From the NCBI RefSeq assembly GCF_025147325.1, contig NZ_CP102262.1, positions 1,302,001 to 1,366,000 of the forward strand: a stretch of DNA of 64,000 bases, in the 5' to 3' direction. Every line of letters begins with the position of its first letter. Within the stretch, counting starts at the first letter, position 1. A program made the translations under genes and the position numbers. Origin of the DNA: Bacteroides stercoris ATCC 43183 (GTDB lineage Bacteria > Bacteroidota > Bacteroidia > Bacteroidales > Bacteroidaceae). The notes below the pieces were generated by a model. It was not told the DNA's origin. It did not search any database and was given only the letters and a program-made list of their open reading frames with translations. Of the stretch, positions 8,751-18,196 are shown one piece after another.

Positions 8751-10076
8751 TTATTTAATTAATGTATCTATTTGTCCTGTCAGCTTCAACAGCAGCAGGG
8801 TTGTTACCCGATAGTTGTAATGTGCGCTGATATAGTTGTTTTGCGCTTCGCTCATCTGCATTTCGTCTTGCAGGACTTCGGTCATGGAAGCGATACCCTC
8901 TCTGTACCGATCCATTGTGACCGTATATACATCTTCGGCAAGCAGGTAGTTATCTTTCTGCTTTTTGAAGTTACGTTGGTTGTTCATCAGGTCGTTGGTG
9001 GCGTTCAGATATTGGGTCTGCAGATTTTTGCGGGTATTTTCCTGTGCCAGCTTTATATTTTCGATGTCTATTGCAGCTTTTCGGTTTTTGTAACGCTTAT
9101 CCAGTCCGTCGAATATAGGAACGCGTAAGGATACGTCCAGTCCGTAGGAACGGAACCAATGGTTGGACGGTCCGGAATGGAACCAACGGTAGGCCTTGTC
9201 CGTATAGGCGGAGAACATCCAGTTGGCGGTCAGGTTTAATGAAGGAATATAACCGTGACCAATCATCTTTTTCTGCTTTTCAGCCATGACCCTTTGCGAT
9301 TGCAGCAGTTGGAGTTCGTACAGATTTTCGGATAGTCCGGTCAACTCAACAGGCGTAATGTTCTCGGAGTTTACCGGAACTAAGGTTATCTGTTCTTCGG
9401 CAGGATAATCCATGATATATTTCAGCAGGTTCAGTTGTTGTTCCTGCATGGCCAGTACATTGTCGTATTGTACTTTCAGATTTTCCAGATTGATATTGAC
9501 CCGTTTTACATCCACTTCCATGGCCATACCATTGTCATGGAAAGCTACTGTGATGTTTTTTAATTCTTCCAACCGGGTGATATTGGCCTTTATCAGTGTG
9601 ACTTGCTCGGCTGTGGTTTGCCCCAGATAATACATCTTGCATATTTCCAGGATAAGGTCTTCCCGTGCTTTCTCATAAGAAAGACGGCTTATCTCGTCCA
9701 TAGTTTTGGCTATGGAAACAGTGGTGTACAGGGTTTGGTTGTAAAGTGGCATTTGCAACTGCAGGCCGGCATTGGCACTGTTCCGTAGGGTATAGGTAAT
9801 GTTATACGGATTTCCGTAGGCCGAACCGTCGGTAACGGATACGGGTGGGTCTATGTTGTCATTGTAATTGGCAAACCCGTTGATTTGGGGCAATAGTCTT
9901 GCCCGGTTTTCAGAAACTCCATATTTGCTTTTCTGCATTTCCTTGCGTTTGCTTTCCAAGGACAGGTTGTTTTCGATACCTATTTCAAGGCAATCTTTCA
10001 GCGTCAAAGTCTTTTGGGCGTATCCTTCGACAGCCGACAAACAGAGAAAGGAAAAAATGAATAGTAGTTTTTTCAT
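8751..10076 (-). CDS. TolC-family outer-membrane efflux protein
   Basis: 441 residues from the chosen start (MKKLLFIFSF), with a signal peptide ending near GYAQ; an in-frame ATG 24 bases upstream is less likely. The mature part has the two-fold repeated OEP domain: long heptad-rich helices (LKDCLEIGIENNLSLESKRK; ENLKVQYDNVLAMQEQQLNL) separated by short strands. It forms the outer-membrane channel and is the first gene of the efflux operon. A -7 box (TAACTTTG, minus strand) lies 22 bp before the start. Confidence 0.93.
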   Translation of the reverse strand: MKKLLFIFSFLCLSAVEGYAQKTLTLKDCLEIGIENNLSLESKRKEMQKSKYGVSENRARLLPQINGFANYNDNIDPPVSVTDGSAYGNPYNITYTLRNSANAGLQLQMPLYNQTLYTTVSIAKTMDEISRLSYEKAREDLILEICKMYYLGQTTAEQVTLIKANITRLEELKNITVAFHDNGMAMEVDVKRVNINLENLKVQYDNVLAMQEQQLNLLKYIMDYPAEEQITLVPVNSENITPVELTGLSENLYELQLLQSQRVMAEKQKKMIGHGYIPSLNLTANWMFSAYTDKAYRWFHSGPSNHWFRSYGLDVSLRVPIFDGLDKRYKNRKAAIDIENIKLAQENTRKNLQTQYLNATNDLMNNQRNFKKQKDNYLLAEDVYTVTMDRYREGIASMTEVLQDEMQMSEAQNNYISAHYNYRVTTLLLLKLTGQIDTLIK

Positions 10077-10097
10077 AATAATCACCAATAATTTGTG

Positions 10098-10105
10098 CAA
10101 AGTTA
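10098..10105 (-). promoter_or_regulatory. Candidate -7 box of the tolC-hlyD-MFS-araC operon
   Basis: Minus-strand TAACTTTG matches the Bacteroidetes -7 consensus TAnnTTTG. No convincing TTTG lies at the -33 position, so the promoter may be weak or activator dependent, which would fit the AraC gene in the operon. Confidence 0.5.
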
Positions 10106-10432
10106 GTTGCTAATTTTGGGAAAATGTTATCCATATATAGACTGCTTGTGTTCATATTTTCCTTTTTATCCTTCTTACTATGGATATAAATAGGTAAAAA
10201 ACAACTGTTTTGAATTTCCGTACCTGCTTAATAAATGATAATAATCGTCTTTCTTGTGAAAAAAAACAGGAAGAAATGTATTTATCAAATTTATTATACT
10301 ACCTTTGTCCCAGAGTTTGAGTTACGAATCATTATCGTATAGTTCTTCTTTTTAATATATTATTAGTAAGCAGTCCTCTTCTTTAATTATCCTCCTCACT
10401 CCATTTATTATTTATTTTATAACATTTTTAGA
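10106..10432. other. Intergenic region and leader of the RRM gene
   Basis: AT-rich space between the divergent tolC and RRM genes. It holds a plus-strand -7 box TACCTTTG at 10300-10307 and then a leader of about 120 nt that is pyrimidine- and A/T-rich with no clear hairpin. Long leaders are common in front of cold-inducible RNA-binding genes. No open reading frame of note was seen. Confidence 0.5.
10300..10307 (+). promoter_or_regulatory. -7 box TACCTTTG, promoter of RRM gene
   Basis: Perfect TAnnTTTG; the -33 element is not clear. It would start a transcript with a leader of roughly 115-120 nt before the RRM gene at 10433. Confidence 0.5.
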
Positions 10433-10732
10433 ATGAACATTTACATTTCAGGTTTAAGTTATGGCATTAATAATGCTGACTTGACAAATTTATTTGCAGA
10501 GTTTGGAGAAGTTTCTTCAGCTAAAGTAATTCTCGATAGAGAAACCGGTAGATCCAGAGGATTCGCTTTTGTAGAGATGAACAATGATACAGAAGGACAG
10601 AAAGCTATTGACGAATTGAACGGCGTAGAATATGACAGCAAGGTTATTTCTGTAAGCGTTGCGCGTCCTCGCGAGGAAAGACCCTCGAATGGTAGCTCTC
10701 GTGGTGGTTATAATAACTCCAGAAGATATTAA
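10433..10732 (+). CDS. RRM-domain RNA-binding protein
   Basis: 99 residues. One RNA-recognition motif fills residues 1-80 with RNP2 (IYISGL) at the very start and RNP1 (RGFAFVEM) near residue 42-49. The tail is short and rich in Arg, Gly and Ser (SSRGGYNNSRRY). Small single-RRM proteins of this kind are abundant in Bacteroides and bind single-stranded RNA; they may take the place of Hfq-type factors, although the role of this copy is not shown by the sequence. A hairpin at 10742-10770 follows, and a DEAD-box helicase is next. A second RRM gene lies at 38576. Confidence 0.93.
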   Translation: MNIYISGLSYGINNADLTNLFAEFGEVSSAKVILDRETGRSRGFAFVEMNNDTEGQKAIDELNGVEYDSKVISVSVARPREERPSNGSSRGGYNNSRRY

Positions 10733-10741
10733 TATCAGACT

Positions 10742-10770
10742 AAAGGCGGGAAACTTGCTTTCCTGCCTTT
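10742..10770 (+). terminator. Stem-loop after RRM gene
   Basis: Twelve-pair stem AAAGGCGGGAAA / TTTCCTGCCTTT with a 5-nt loop and one G-U pair, 9 bp after the stop. A T run occurs only after about 18 more bases, so termination may be partial. Confidence 0.55.
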
Positions 10771-10932
10771 CATAAATAAACTCCGTTTTTTTATTTAGCG
10801 GAAGCGTTCCGCTTCATTACCTGCACTTTTCATTCTGCAAAGACTTATCAGACTTTTTGTATGGGCCACTTGAGTGAAGCGTGCTCTCATTATACTTGTG
10901 CTAGTGTTTTAGCACATTCAAAAACAATATAT

Positions 10933-12051
10933 ATGACATTTAAAGATTTAAATATAACCGAACCTATTTTAAAAGCAATTGAAGAAAAAGGGTATGCCAA
11001 TCCTACCCCTATACAAGTAAAAGCAATCCCTGCCGCCTTAACAGGAAAAGACATATTAGGCTGTGCGCAGACCGGAACTGGAAAGACCGCTGCATTTGCC
11101 ATTCCCATTATTCAGCATTTGCAAGTCCTTAAAAACCGGGATAAGAGTATCAAAGCCTTGATACTGACACCTACCCGTGAATTGGCATTGCAGATTAGCG
11201 AATGCATAGACGACTATGCCAAATATACGCAAGTCCGTCATGGGGTTATCTTCGGAGGAGTAAACCAGCGTGCGCAGGTAAATATGCTCCATAAAGGAGT
11301 CGACATATTGGTCGCCACTCCAGGACGTCTGTTGGATTTGATGAATCAGGGATATATCCATTTGGATAATGTGCGACACTTCGTACTGGATGAGGCTGAC
11401 CGTATGCTTGATATGGGATTTATCCATGACATCAAACGTTTGTTGCCGAAACTTCCTAAAGAAAAGCAGACCTTGTTCTTCTCGGCTACCATGCCCGATA
11501 CGATAATCGCTTTGACGAACTCACTGCTGAAACAACCGGTGAAGATTACTATAACCCCAAAATCATCTACGGTAGATACTATCGAACAGACTATTTATTT
11601 TGTGGAGAAGAAAGAGAAAAGTAAATTGTTGATTTCTATTTTACATAAAACGGAGGGACAGTCGGTGCTTGTTTTCTCACGTACCAAGCATAATGCGGAC
11701 AGAATTGTCCGCGTATTAAGCAAAGCAGGTATCGGTAGTCAGGCTATTCATGGAAATAAAAGTCAGAATGCAAGGCAATCTGCATTGGAAAACTTCAAAA
11801 CGGGTAAGATACGTGTAATGATAGCTACCGATATTGCAGCCAGAGGCATTGATATCAATGAGTTGCCGTTGGTTATAAACTATGACCTTCCCGATGTGCC
11901 CGAGACGTATGTGCATCGTATTGGACGTACCGGTAGAGCTGGTAATTTAGGAACGGCATTGACTTTTTGCTCGCAGGAAGAGCGTAAGTTGGTTAACGAT
12001 ATTCAGAAGCTGACAGGTAAGAAACTCAGCAAGGTTGAGTTTGCTATCTGA
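10933..12051 (+). CDS. DEAD-box RNA helicase (RhlE-like)
   Basis: 372 residues from ATG 10933 (MTFKDLNITEPILKAI). The upstream in-frame extension is not helicase-like. All core motifs are present: Q motif, AQTGTGKT (I), PTRELALQ (Ia), DEAD in DEADRMLDMGF (II), FSATMP (III), VFSRTKHNADR (IV), ATDIAARGIDI (V) and HRIGRTGRAG (VI). The C-terminus stops soon after motif VI without the basic tail of larger RhlE proteins. The gene lies between RRM and cold-shock genes, suggesting RNA remodelling under cold or growth change. Confidence 0.95.
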   Translation: MTFKDLNITEPILKAIEEKGYANPTPIQVKAIPAALTGKDILGCAQTGTGKTAAFAIPIIQHLQVLKNRDKSIKALILTPTRELALQISECIDDYAKYTQVRHGVIFGGVNQRAQVNMLHKGVDILVATPGRLLDLMNQGYIHLDNVRHFVLDEADRMLDMGFIHDIKRLLPKLPKEKQTLFFSATMPDTIIALTNSLLKQPVKITITPKSSTVDTIEQTIYFVEKKEKSKLLISILHKTEGQSVLVFSRTKHNADRIVRVLSKAGIGSQAIHGNKSQNARQSALENFKTGKIRVMIATDIAARGIDINELPLVINYDLPDVPETYVHRIGRTGRAGNLGTALTFCSQEERKLVNDIQKLTGKKLSKVEFAI

Positions 12052-12115
12052 GGTCGTTTCTAAGTTTATTATTTTATTTATCCGACGAGTATACACCCAT
12101 TAAACTATAAAATCT

Positions 12116-12556
12116 ATGGCAAAATCCATGACAGTAGGAAAGCGTGAGAATGAAAAGAAAAGACTTGCTAAGCGGGAAGCAAAATTAAAAAGAAAAGAAG
12201 GTAGAAAATCTACAAAAAGCAGTTTTGATGATATGATTGCTTATGTGGACGAATATGGTATGATTACTTCAACTCCACCCGAAGAGAATATCAAAAAGCA
12301 AGAGATTAATGTAGAGGAGATAATGATTTCCACTCCCAGGAAAGAAGATGAAGAACCGGTAATTTTGAGAGGAAGAATAGAGTTCTTTAATGAAGCCAGA
12401 GGATTTGGATTTATCAAAGACCTTGCAGGAATTGAAAAATATTTCTTTCACGTGAACAATGTTGTTACGGATGTCAGAGAGGGTAATATCGTTACATTCG
12501 ACCTCGAACGAGGAGCAAAGGGGATGAATGCTGTTAATATCTGTCTGGAAAGATAA
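12116..12556 (+). CDS. Cold-shock-domain protein with basic N-terminal extension
   Basis: 146 residues. The first ~35 are highly basic (Lys/Arg/Glu repeats such as KRLAKREAKLKRKEGRK), then an acidic linker, and a cold-shock domain from about residue 80 to the end (RGRIEFFNEARGFGFIKD, KYFFHVNNV). RNP1 is GFGFI and RNP2-like is YFFHV. Larger than the ~70-residue Csp proteins because of the N-terminal extension, which probably adds RNA affinity. It follows the helicase by 64 bp. Confidence 0.92.
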   Translation: MAKSMTVGKRENEKKRLAKREAKLKRKEGRKSTKSSFDDMIAYVDEYGMITSTPPEENIKKQEINVEEIMISTPRKEDEEPVILRGRIEFFNEARGFGFIKDLAGIEKYFFHVNNVVTDVREGNIVTFDLERGAKGMNAVNICLER

Positions 12557-12700
12557 CTTGCTTGCCATAGTGCAAAAATCCTTTGCTTTCCACTTTTGTT
12601 GCCGGGTGTTTTTTCGGACTGCCCCAATATGATCAATTTTTTTGAAAGGAGGGCAACCAATAGCGTCACTTGCTACCAATTGAGGCAAAAAACAAAAAAA

Positions 12701-12731
12701 GACCGCCAAGAGTGGAAGCCTCCTAACAGTC
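12701..12731 (-). terminator. Intrinsic terminator of tRNA-Met
   Basis: Read on the minus strand, a 12-pair stem (GACTGTTAGGAG / CTCTTGGCGGTC, several G-U pairs) with a 7-nt loop is followed by seven T residues and more T-rich sequence. It lies 14 bp after the tRNA. Confidence 0.75.
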
Positions 12732-12744
12732 TAAATCTTCTTTG

Positions 12745-12818
12745 TAGCGGGACCCGGGATTGAACCGGGGACCTCATGATTATGAATCATGCGCTCTAAC
12801 CAGCTGAGCTATCCCGCC
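12745..12818 (-). tRNA. tRNA-Met (anticodon CAT)
   Basis: A 74-nt cloverleaf on the minus strand: acceptor stem GGCGGGA / TCCCGCT (G1-U72), D arm TAGCTCAGCTGGTTAGAGC, anticodon stem CATGA / TCATG with loop TTCATAA, and T arm with GGTTCAATCC. CCA is not encoded. The anticodon loop and variable loop (GAGGTC) fit elongator tRNA-Met better than tRNA-Ile2 with a modified CAT, but that alternative is not excluded. Confidence 0.93.
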
Positions 12819-12839
12819 ATTGTTTCTTGATTGCGGGTG

Positions 12840-12870
12840 CAAAGATATAGCTTTTCTTTAAACTGCCAAA
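12840..12870 (-). promoter_or_regulatory. Promoter of tRNA-Met
   Basis: Minus strand: TTTG at 12870-12867 and TATCTTTG at 12847-12840 with a 19-nt spacer. It ends 21 bp before the tRNA 5' end and is a near-perfect Bacteroidetes promoter. Confidence 0.75.
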
Positions 12871-12947
12871 ATTTTCAGGCGTATTTTTTTGTCGCATATT
12901 TTATGATTTGAGATAAAAAAACTTTTTACTCTTATTGTTTTGTATCT

Positions 12948-12978
12948 ATTGTATAACATTATCAACGTTTTAACTTTG
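12948..12978 (+). promoter_or_regulatory. Promoter of START-like gene
   Basis: -7 box TAACTTTG at 12971-12978 with an imperfect -33 (ATTG) at 12948-12951, spacer 19 nt. The leader is about 90 nt and contains a perfect 20-bp A/T palindrome at 13014-13033. Confidence 0.55.
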
Positions 12979-13072
12979 AATAGAAAGCAAATGAGAATAA
13001 AATCAATGAATTATTTTTTCTAATTAGAAAAAAGTATTTATCTTGGCTGGCGCAATAAAAGCAGAATAGACT

Positions 13073-13459
13073 ATGGAAAGGGAAAAAATACATTTGGAAT
13101 ATCTCTTGAATGCGACTTCTAAAAGTATTCTTTGGACAGCAATAAGTACTCCTACAGGTTTGGAGGGTTGGTTTGCAGACAGGGTGCAATCGGATGATAA
13201 GATAGTGTCTTTCTTTTGGGGAAAGACAGAGAGACGTGATGCTGAAATCATTGCAGTGCGTGCATACTCTTTTATCCGCTTTCGTTGGTTGGATAATGAA
13301 AAACCGCGTGAGTATTTTGAATTAAAGATGACAAACAATGAGTTAACCAATGATTTTGTACTTGAAATAACAGATTTCACCAATGCAGACGAAGCAAATG
13401 ATTTGCGTGAATTGTGGGAATCTCAGGTAGATACCTTGCGTAGAACATGCGGTTTTTAG
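13073..13459 (+). CDS. START-like (SRPBCC) domain protein
   Basis: 128 residues, a single small domain that resembles the AHSA1/START-like fold found in Bacteroidetes: strand-rich with a WTAISTPTGLEGWFADRV segment after the first strand and a C-terminal helix (LRELWESQVDTLRRTCGF). These proteins bind hydrophobic ligands or act as co-chaperones; no specific role can be assigned. It has its own promoter, and the LptF/LptG gene follows 76 bp downstream behind another promoter. Confidence 0.8.
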   Translation: MEREKIHLEYLLNATSKSILWTAISTPTGLEGWFADRVQSDDKIVSFFWGKTERRDAEIIAVRAYSFIRFRWLDNEKPREYFELKMTNNELTNDFVLEITDFTNADEANDLRELWESQVDTLRRTCGF

Positions 13460-13477
13460 TTAACTTTCAATTAAAAA

Positions 13478-13509
13478 TTTCCCGTACTCCCTTTTTTGTG
13501 CTACTTTTG
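13478..13509 (+). promoter_or_regulatory. Promoter of lptG-like/ribBA operon
   Basis: -7 box TACTTTTG at 13502-13509, with TTTC at 13478-13481 as a near -33, spacer 20 nt. Transcription would begin near 13515, which rules out the in-frame GTG at 13509 as the start of the next gene and supports ATG 13536. Confidence 0.6.
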
Positions 13510-13535
13510 TGCGTTTATTGCATGAAACAAGTAAA

Positions 13536-15443
13536 ATGCTGCGCATAAAAAAGTTAGATATATTTATTTTAAAGAGCTTTTGCATGCTCTTTATGGGCAC
13601 TTTCTTTATCTGCCTTTTCATCTTCATGATGCAGTTTCTGTGGAAATATGTAGACGAAATGGTGGGAAAAGGATTGGAGATGAATGTTCTTGCCCAATTT
13701 TTTTTCTATTCGGCGCTGACGCTGGTGCCGGCTTCATTGCCTTTGGCTATTTTGCTGGCAGCTCTTATCACTTTTGGCAATTTTGGAGAGCGGTTTGAAT
13801 TGCTTGCCATGAAAGCGGCAGGTATTTCTTTGCTTAAGATTATGCGTCCGCTGATAATTTTCATATCCATTATTTGCTGCGTTTCCTTTTATTTTCAGAA
13901 TGTTATTGGCCCTAAAGCGCAGACTAAGTTATGGACATTGCTGGTATCCATGAAGCAGAAGTCGCCCGAAGTGGACATTCCCGAAGGAGTATTTTATGAT
14001 GAGATAGACGGGTATAACCTTTACGTAAAGCATAAAAACCGTAAGACAGGTATGCTGTATGATGTATTGATTTATAATTTCGAGAAAGGGTTTGAGAATG
14101 CGCAGATTATCAAATCGGATTCCGGCAGATTGGAAATGACAGCGGACAAACAGCATCTTTATCTTCACCTTTACAGCGGTGAGCAGTTTGAAAATCTGAA
14201 GTCGCAGAGTATGAATCAGAAAAATGTGCCTTATCGTCGGGAAGCGTTCGTTGAGAAGCATGCGATTATAGAGTTCAACTCGGATTTCAATATGGTGGAT
14301 GCCGGATTTATGAGCAACCAATCCAATAGCAAGGACATGAAAATGTTGCAGGCCGGCATTGATTCTATGAAGGTGCAGAACGATAGCATCGGGCGTACTT
14401 ATTATAAAGAGGCTATGGCGAGTACTTATAAGGCGACCTCCAATACGCTGAGTAAGGCTGATACGATAAAAATAGAATCTGCAACTTTGGGTAGCTACGA
14501 TGTGGACAGTCTGTTTAATGTGGCTACTTTAATGCAGAAACAGAAGATAATGTCTACGGCTGTCAGCCGTGCGGAGAGTGCTGCAAGTGATTGGAGTTTC
14601 AAGGGTTTCAATATATCGCAGACGGAAAACAGTTTGAGGCGCCATATGACTTCCTGGCACGAGAAACTGACGCTTTCGTTGGCATGCCTTATTTTTTTCT
14701 TCATCGGTGCACCGTTGGGTGGTATCATCCGTAAAGGCGGTTTAGGCATGCCTGTAGTAGTGTCCGTGCTTATTTTTATCATCTATTACATTATCAACAA
14801 TACGGGTTATAAGATGGCTCGTGACGGTAAGTGGATTGTGTGGATGGGTATGTGGACCAGTACAGCTGTGCTGGCGCCATTGGGTGCATTCCTTACTTAT
14901 AAATCCAATAATGATTCGGTGGTGCTGAATGCTGATGCCTATATCAATTGGTTTAAAAAGATAGCAGGTATTCGCAGTGTCCGCCATTTGTTCCGGAAAG
15001 AAGTGATTATTCACGATCCTGATTATGTACGTTTGCCGGGAGAACTTCAGCGGCTGTCGGCGGATTGCCGTGCGTATGCCGAAAAGAAAACTCTGATGCG
15101 AGCACCCAATTATTTCAGATTATGGATGAACGATGCGCCACACGATGAGGAGGTGGTGGCTCTCAATGAACGGTTGGAAACTTTGATAGACGAGATGTCT
15201 AACACAAGGTCTATACCGTTGTTGACAGCATTGAATAATTACCCGGTAATAGCTGTTCATGCCCATGTGCGTCCTTTCCGTAATTATTGGTTGAATATGC
15301 TGTGTGGAGCGATAGTGCCTGTCGGCTTGTTCTTTTACTTCCGTATTTGGGCATTCCGTATCCGCTTGAATAAGGACATGGAGCGGATTATCCACACAAA
15401 CGAAGAGATACAGAATATTATAAAAGTCAATCAGAATAAATAA
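13536..15443 (+). CDS. LptF/LptG family (YjgP/YjgQ) lipopolysaccharide export permease
   Basis: 635 residues. Three membrane helices near the N-terminus (roughly 10-115), a large periplasmic domain (about 120-370), three more helices (about 380-470), then a further soluble stretch and a last helix near 590-610. The 3+3 helix arrangement with a periplasmic beta-jellyroll is the LptF/LptG plan; the C-terminal 160 residues are longer than in the enterobacterial proteins and typical of Bacteroidetes. It would work with LptB (37722) to extract LPS from the inner membrane. ribBA begins 7 bp after the stop, so they are co-transcribed. Confidence 0.88.
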   Translation: MLRIKKLDIFILKSFCMLFMGTFFICLFIFMMQFLWKYVDEMVGKGLEMNVLAQFFFYSALTLVPASLPLAILLAALITFGNFGERFELLAMKAAGISLLKIMRPLIIFISIICCVSFYFQNVIGPKAQTKLWTLLVSMKQKSPEVDIPEGVFYDEIDGYNLYVKHKNRKTGMLYDVLIYNFEKGFENAQIIKSDSGRLEMTADKQHLYLHLYSGEQFENLKSQSMNQKNVPYRREAFVEKHAIIEFNSDFNMVDAGFMSNQSNSKDMKMLQAGIDSMKVQNDSIGRTYYKEAMASTYKATSNTLSKADTIKIESATLGSYDVDSLFNVATLMQKQKIMSTAVSRAESAASDWSFKGFNISQTENSLRRHMTSWHEKLTLSLACLIFFFIGAPLGGIIRKGGLGMPVVVSVLIFIIYYIINNTGYKMARDGKWIVWMGMWTSTAVLAPLGAFLTYKSNNDSVVLNADAYINWFKKIAGIRSVRHLFRKEVIIHDPDYVRLPGELQRLSADCRAYAEKKTLMRAPNYFRLWMNDAPHDEEVVALNERLETLIDEMSNTRSIPLLTALNNYPVIAVHAHVRPFRNYWLNMLCGAIVPVGLFFYFRIWAFRIRLNKDMERIIHTNEEIQNIIKVNQNK

Positions 15444-15450
15444 TAAAGAT

Positions 15451-16665
15451 ATGGAAAAAGTAAAGTTAAATACGATAGAGGAGGCCATTGAAGATTTTAA
15501 GGCTGGCAATTTCGTGATTGTAGTCGATGATGAAGATCGTGAAAATGAAGGCGACTTGATTATTGCAGCAGAAAAGATAACATCGGAAAAAGTGAATTTT
15601 ATGCTGAAGCATGCACGTGGAGTATTGTGTGCTCCGATTACGGTGTCTCGTTGCAAAGAGCTGGATTTACCTCATCAGGTGACGGACAATACCTCGGTAT
15701 TGGGTACTCCTTTTACGGTGACTGTCGATAAATTAGAAGGTTGTACAACCGGTGTTTCTGCAGCAGACCGTGCTGCAACCATTCAGGCACTGGCCGATCC
15801 GCTTTCCACTCCGGCTACTTTCGGTCGCCCCGGACATATCAATCCTTTGTATGCGCAGGAGAAAGGGGTATTACGTCGTGCTGGTCATACCGAAGCTACG
15901 ATTGATATGTGTCGTTTGTCGGGTTTCTATCCTGCCGGCGCGCTTATGGAGATCATGAACGAAGACGGTACGATGGCACGTTTGCCCGAATTGCGTAAAA
16001 TGGCAGATGAATTTAATTTGAAACTGATTTCTATCCGCGATATGATAGCTTACCGTTTGCAACAGGAATCTATCGTAGAAAAAGGTGTAGAGGTGGATAT
16101 GCCGACAGAGCATGGACATTTCCGCTTGATTCCTTTCCGTCAGAAGTCCAACGGATTGGAGCATGTGGCCTTGTTTAAGGGTACTTGGGCTCCCGATGAA
16201 CCGGTGTTGGTGCGTGTACATTCTTCCTGTGCTACGGGGGATATATTCGGTTCCATGCGTTGTGATTGCGGCGAGCAGTTGCACAAGGCGATGGAGGTGA
16301 TAGAAAAAGCCGGTAAAGGAGTTATCGTATATCTCAACCAGGAGGGTCGGGGCATTGGTCTGATGGAAAAGATGAGAGCGTATAAACTTCAGGAAGACGG
16401 TATGGATACAGTAGATGCCAACATTTGTCTCGGGCATCTGGCAGATGAACGCGATTATGGTGTGGGGGCTCAGATACTGCGTGAATTGGGGGTGCATAAG
16501 ATGCGTCTGCTTACAAACAATCCGGTGAAACGTGTCGGTTTGGAAGCTTATGGTCTGGAGATTGTAGAGAATGTACCGGTTGAAACTACTCCGAACCAGT
16601 ATAACGAGCGTTACTTGCGTACGAAGAAAGAGCGTATGGGACACACTCTCCATTTTAGTAAGTAA
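15451..16665 (+). CDS. ribBA: Bifunctional 3,4-dihydroxy-2-butanone-4-phosphate synthase / GTP cyclohydrolase II
   Basis: 404 residues carrying the two entry enzymes of riboflavin synthesis. Residues ~1-200 are the DHBP synthase domain ([33 protein letters not shown]). Residues ~205-404 are GTP cyclohydrolase II with the zinc cysteines in [20 protein letters not shown] and the catalytic QEGRGIGL. No FMN-riboswitch-like structure is visible, since the gene lies 7 bp behind the lptG-like gene. The remaining rib genes are not in the window. Confidence 0.97.
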   Translation: MEKVKLNTIEEAIEDFKAGNFVIVVDDEDRENEGDLIIAAEKITSEKVNFMLKHARGVLCAPITVSRCKELDLPHQVTDNTSVLGTPFTVTVDKLEGCTTGVSAADRAATIQALADPLSTPATFGRPGHINPLYAQEKGVLRRAGHTEATIDMCRLSGFYPAGALMEIMNEDGTMARLPELRKMADEFNLKLISIRDMIAYRLQQESIVEKGVEVDMPTEHGHFRLIPFRQKSNGLEHVALFKGTWAPDEPVLVRVHSSCATGDIFGSMRCDCGEQLHKAMEVIEKAGKGVIVYLNQEGRGIGLMEKMRAYKLQEDGMDTVDANICLGHLADERDYGVGAQILRELGVHKMRLLTNNPVKRVGLEAYGLEIVENVPVETTPNQYNERYLRTKKERMGHTLHFSK

Positions 16666-16700
16666 CTGTCTTTTTGTTTTATTATATCAAAGAAAATCGT

Positions 16701-16708
16701 TTATTTTG
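16701..16708 (+). promoter_or_regulatory. Candidate -7 box of aminotransferase gene
   Basis: TTATTTTG differs from TAnnTTTG by one base; a TTTG at 16673-16676 is 24 nt upstream, slightly far. Confidence 0.4.
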
Positions 16709-16746
16709 CAACCGGATTTGCATAACAACCATTAAATAGAAATAGA

Positions 16747-17940
16747 ATGAACCAATTATCAGACCGTTTGAATAGCTTGTCGCCCTCTGCGACGCTGGCT
16801 ATGTCTCAAAAAAGTGCAGAGTTGAAAGCTCAAGGTGTAGACGTAATTAATTTAAGTGTCGGAGAACCTGATTTTAATACACCCGACCACATTAAAGAGG
16901 CTGCAAAAAAGGCGATAGACGATAACTTCTCTCGCTATTCTCCCGTTCCGGGTTATCCAGCTCTACGTAATGCTATCGTAGAAAAATTGAAGAAGGAGAA
17001 TGGTCTGGACTATACAGTTGCGCAAATTTCTTGTGCTAACGGAGCTAAACAGTCGGTTTGCAATGCCATTCTGGTATTGGTGAATCCAGGTGATGAAGTG
17101 ATTGTGCCTGCGCCGTATTGGGTCAGCTATCCTGAAATGGTAAAGCTGGCAGAAGGTAAGCCGGTGATTGTCACAGCGGGCATCGAGCAGGACTTCAAGA
17201 TTACACCGGCTCAATTGGAGGCTGCTATTACGCCAAAAACAAAAGCACTAATTCTCTGTTCTCCTTCCAATCCTACGGGGTCTGTATATAGCAAGGAGGA
17301 ATTGGCCGGATTGGTTGCCGTGTTGGCAAAGCATCCGCAGGTAATTGTCATAGCTGATGAAATTTATGAACATATCAATTATATTGGTAAGCACCAGAGC
17401 ATTGCACAGTTCCCTGAAATGAAGGATCGTACAGTGATTGTAAACGGTGTTTCCAAGGCTTATGCCATGACAGGCTGGCGTATTGGTTTCATTGCAGGAC
17501 CGGAATGGATTGTAAAGGCTTCTAACAAATTGCAGGGGCAGTACACATCAGGGCCGTGTTCTGTATCTCAGAAAGCCGCTGAAGCTGCTTATACGGGAAC
17601 GCAGGCTCCGGTGGAAGAGATGCGTAAGGCTTTTGAACGCCGTCGCGACCTTATTGTGAAACTGGCTAAGGAAGTACCGGGATTCGAAGTAAATGTACCG
17701 GAAGGTGCTTTCTACTTGTTCCCGAAATGTAGCTCATTCTTCGGTAAGTCTGCCGGTGACCGTAAGATTGAGAATTCGGATGATTTGGCTATGTACTTGT
17801 TGGAAGTAGCTCATGTAGCTTGTGTAGGCGGCACATCGTTTGGTGCTCCCGAATGTATTCGCATGAGTTATGCTACCAGCGATGAGAATATTGTGGAAGC
17901 TATTAGCCGTATCAAGGAAGCATTGTCAAAGCTGGTATAA
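16747..17940 (+). CDS. Class I PLP-dependent aminotransferase (aspartate aminotransferase)
   Basis: 397 residues, fold-type I. Visible: SVGEPDFNTPDHI near the N-terminus, the substrate/PLP segment APYWVSYPEM, CSPSNPTGSVY, DEIYEHI, the PLP lysine in NGVSKAYAMTGWRIGF, and the C-terminal arginine in ECIRMSYA. This pattern is that of the AspB/AspC-1 subgroup that makes aspartate from oxaloacetate and glutamate. It is a single-gene unit with a 16-pair hairpin 57 bp downstream. Confidence 0.93.
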   Translation: MNQLSDRLNSLSPSATLAMSQKSAELKAQGVDVINLSVGEPDFNTPDHIKEAAKKAIDDNFSRYSPVPGYPALRNAIVEKLKKENGLDYTVAQISCANGAKQSVCNAILVLVNPGDEVIVPAPYWVSYPEMVKLAEGKPVIVTAGIEQDFKITPAQLEAAITPKTKALILCSPSNPTGSVYSKEELAGLVAVLAKHPQVIVIADEIYEHINYIGKHQSIAQFPEMKDRTVIVNGVSKAYAMTGWRIGFIAGPEWIVKASNKLQGQYTSGPCSVSQKAAEAAYTGTQAPVEEMRKAFERRRDLIVKLAKEVPGFEVNVPEGAFYLFPKCSSFFGKSAGDRKIENSDDLAMYLLEVAHVACVGGTSFGAPECIRMSYATSDENIVEAISRIKEALSKLV

Positions 17941-17996
17941 TCTTTTGATGACAGAAGTTCATCTCAGGTGTATGGGGTGTAACTCTGCAATATAAA

Positions 17997-18042
17997 AAGC
18001 CAACTAATTCACGTTTGAAATGTATTGTGGATTGGTTGGCTT
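17997..18042 (+). terminator. Terminator after the aminotransferase
   Basis: Sixteen-pair stem AAGCCAACTAATTCAC / GTGGATTGGTTGGCTT with a 14-nt loop, then CTTTGTAT. The T run is weak. Confidence 0.6.
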
Positions 18043-18142
18043 CTTTGTATATTTAGATATTTCACGCAAAAAGCGGGTTTGGCCAGTATAGATAAAGATG
18101 TATATTTTTCTTCTTGGCACTGAGTCTTTTTAGTACTGAAAT

Positions 18143-18177
18143 AAAAAGGCCCGATTTCATTGAAACCGAGCCTTTTT
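18143..18177. terminator. Bidirectional terminator between aminotransferase and ferredoxin genes
   Basis: A-rich/T-rich stem (AAAAAGGC...GCCTTTTT) with two internal mismatches and a 3-nt loop, T tracts on both strands, 19 bp beyond the ferredoxin stop. Confidence 0.75.
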
Positions 18178-18196
18178 TCTTTTTCTTAGGATTGTA

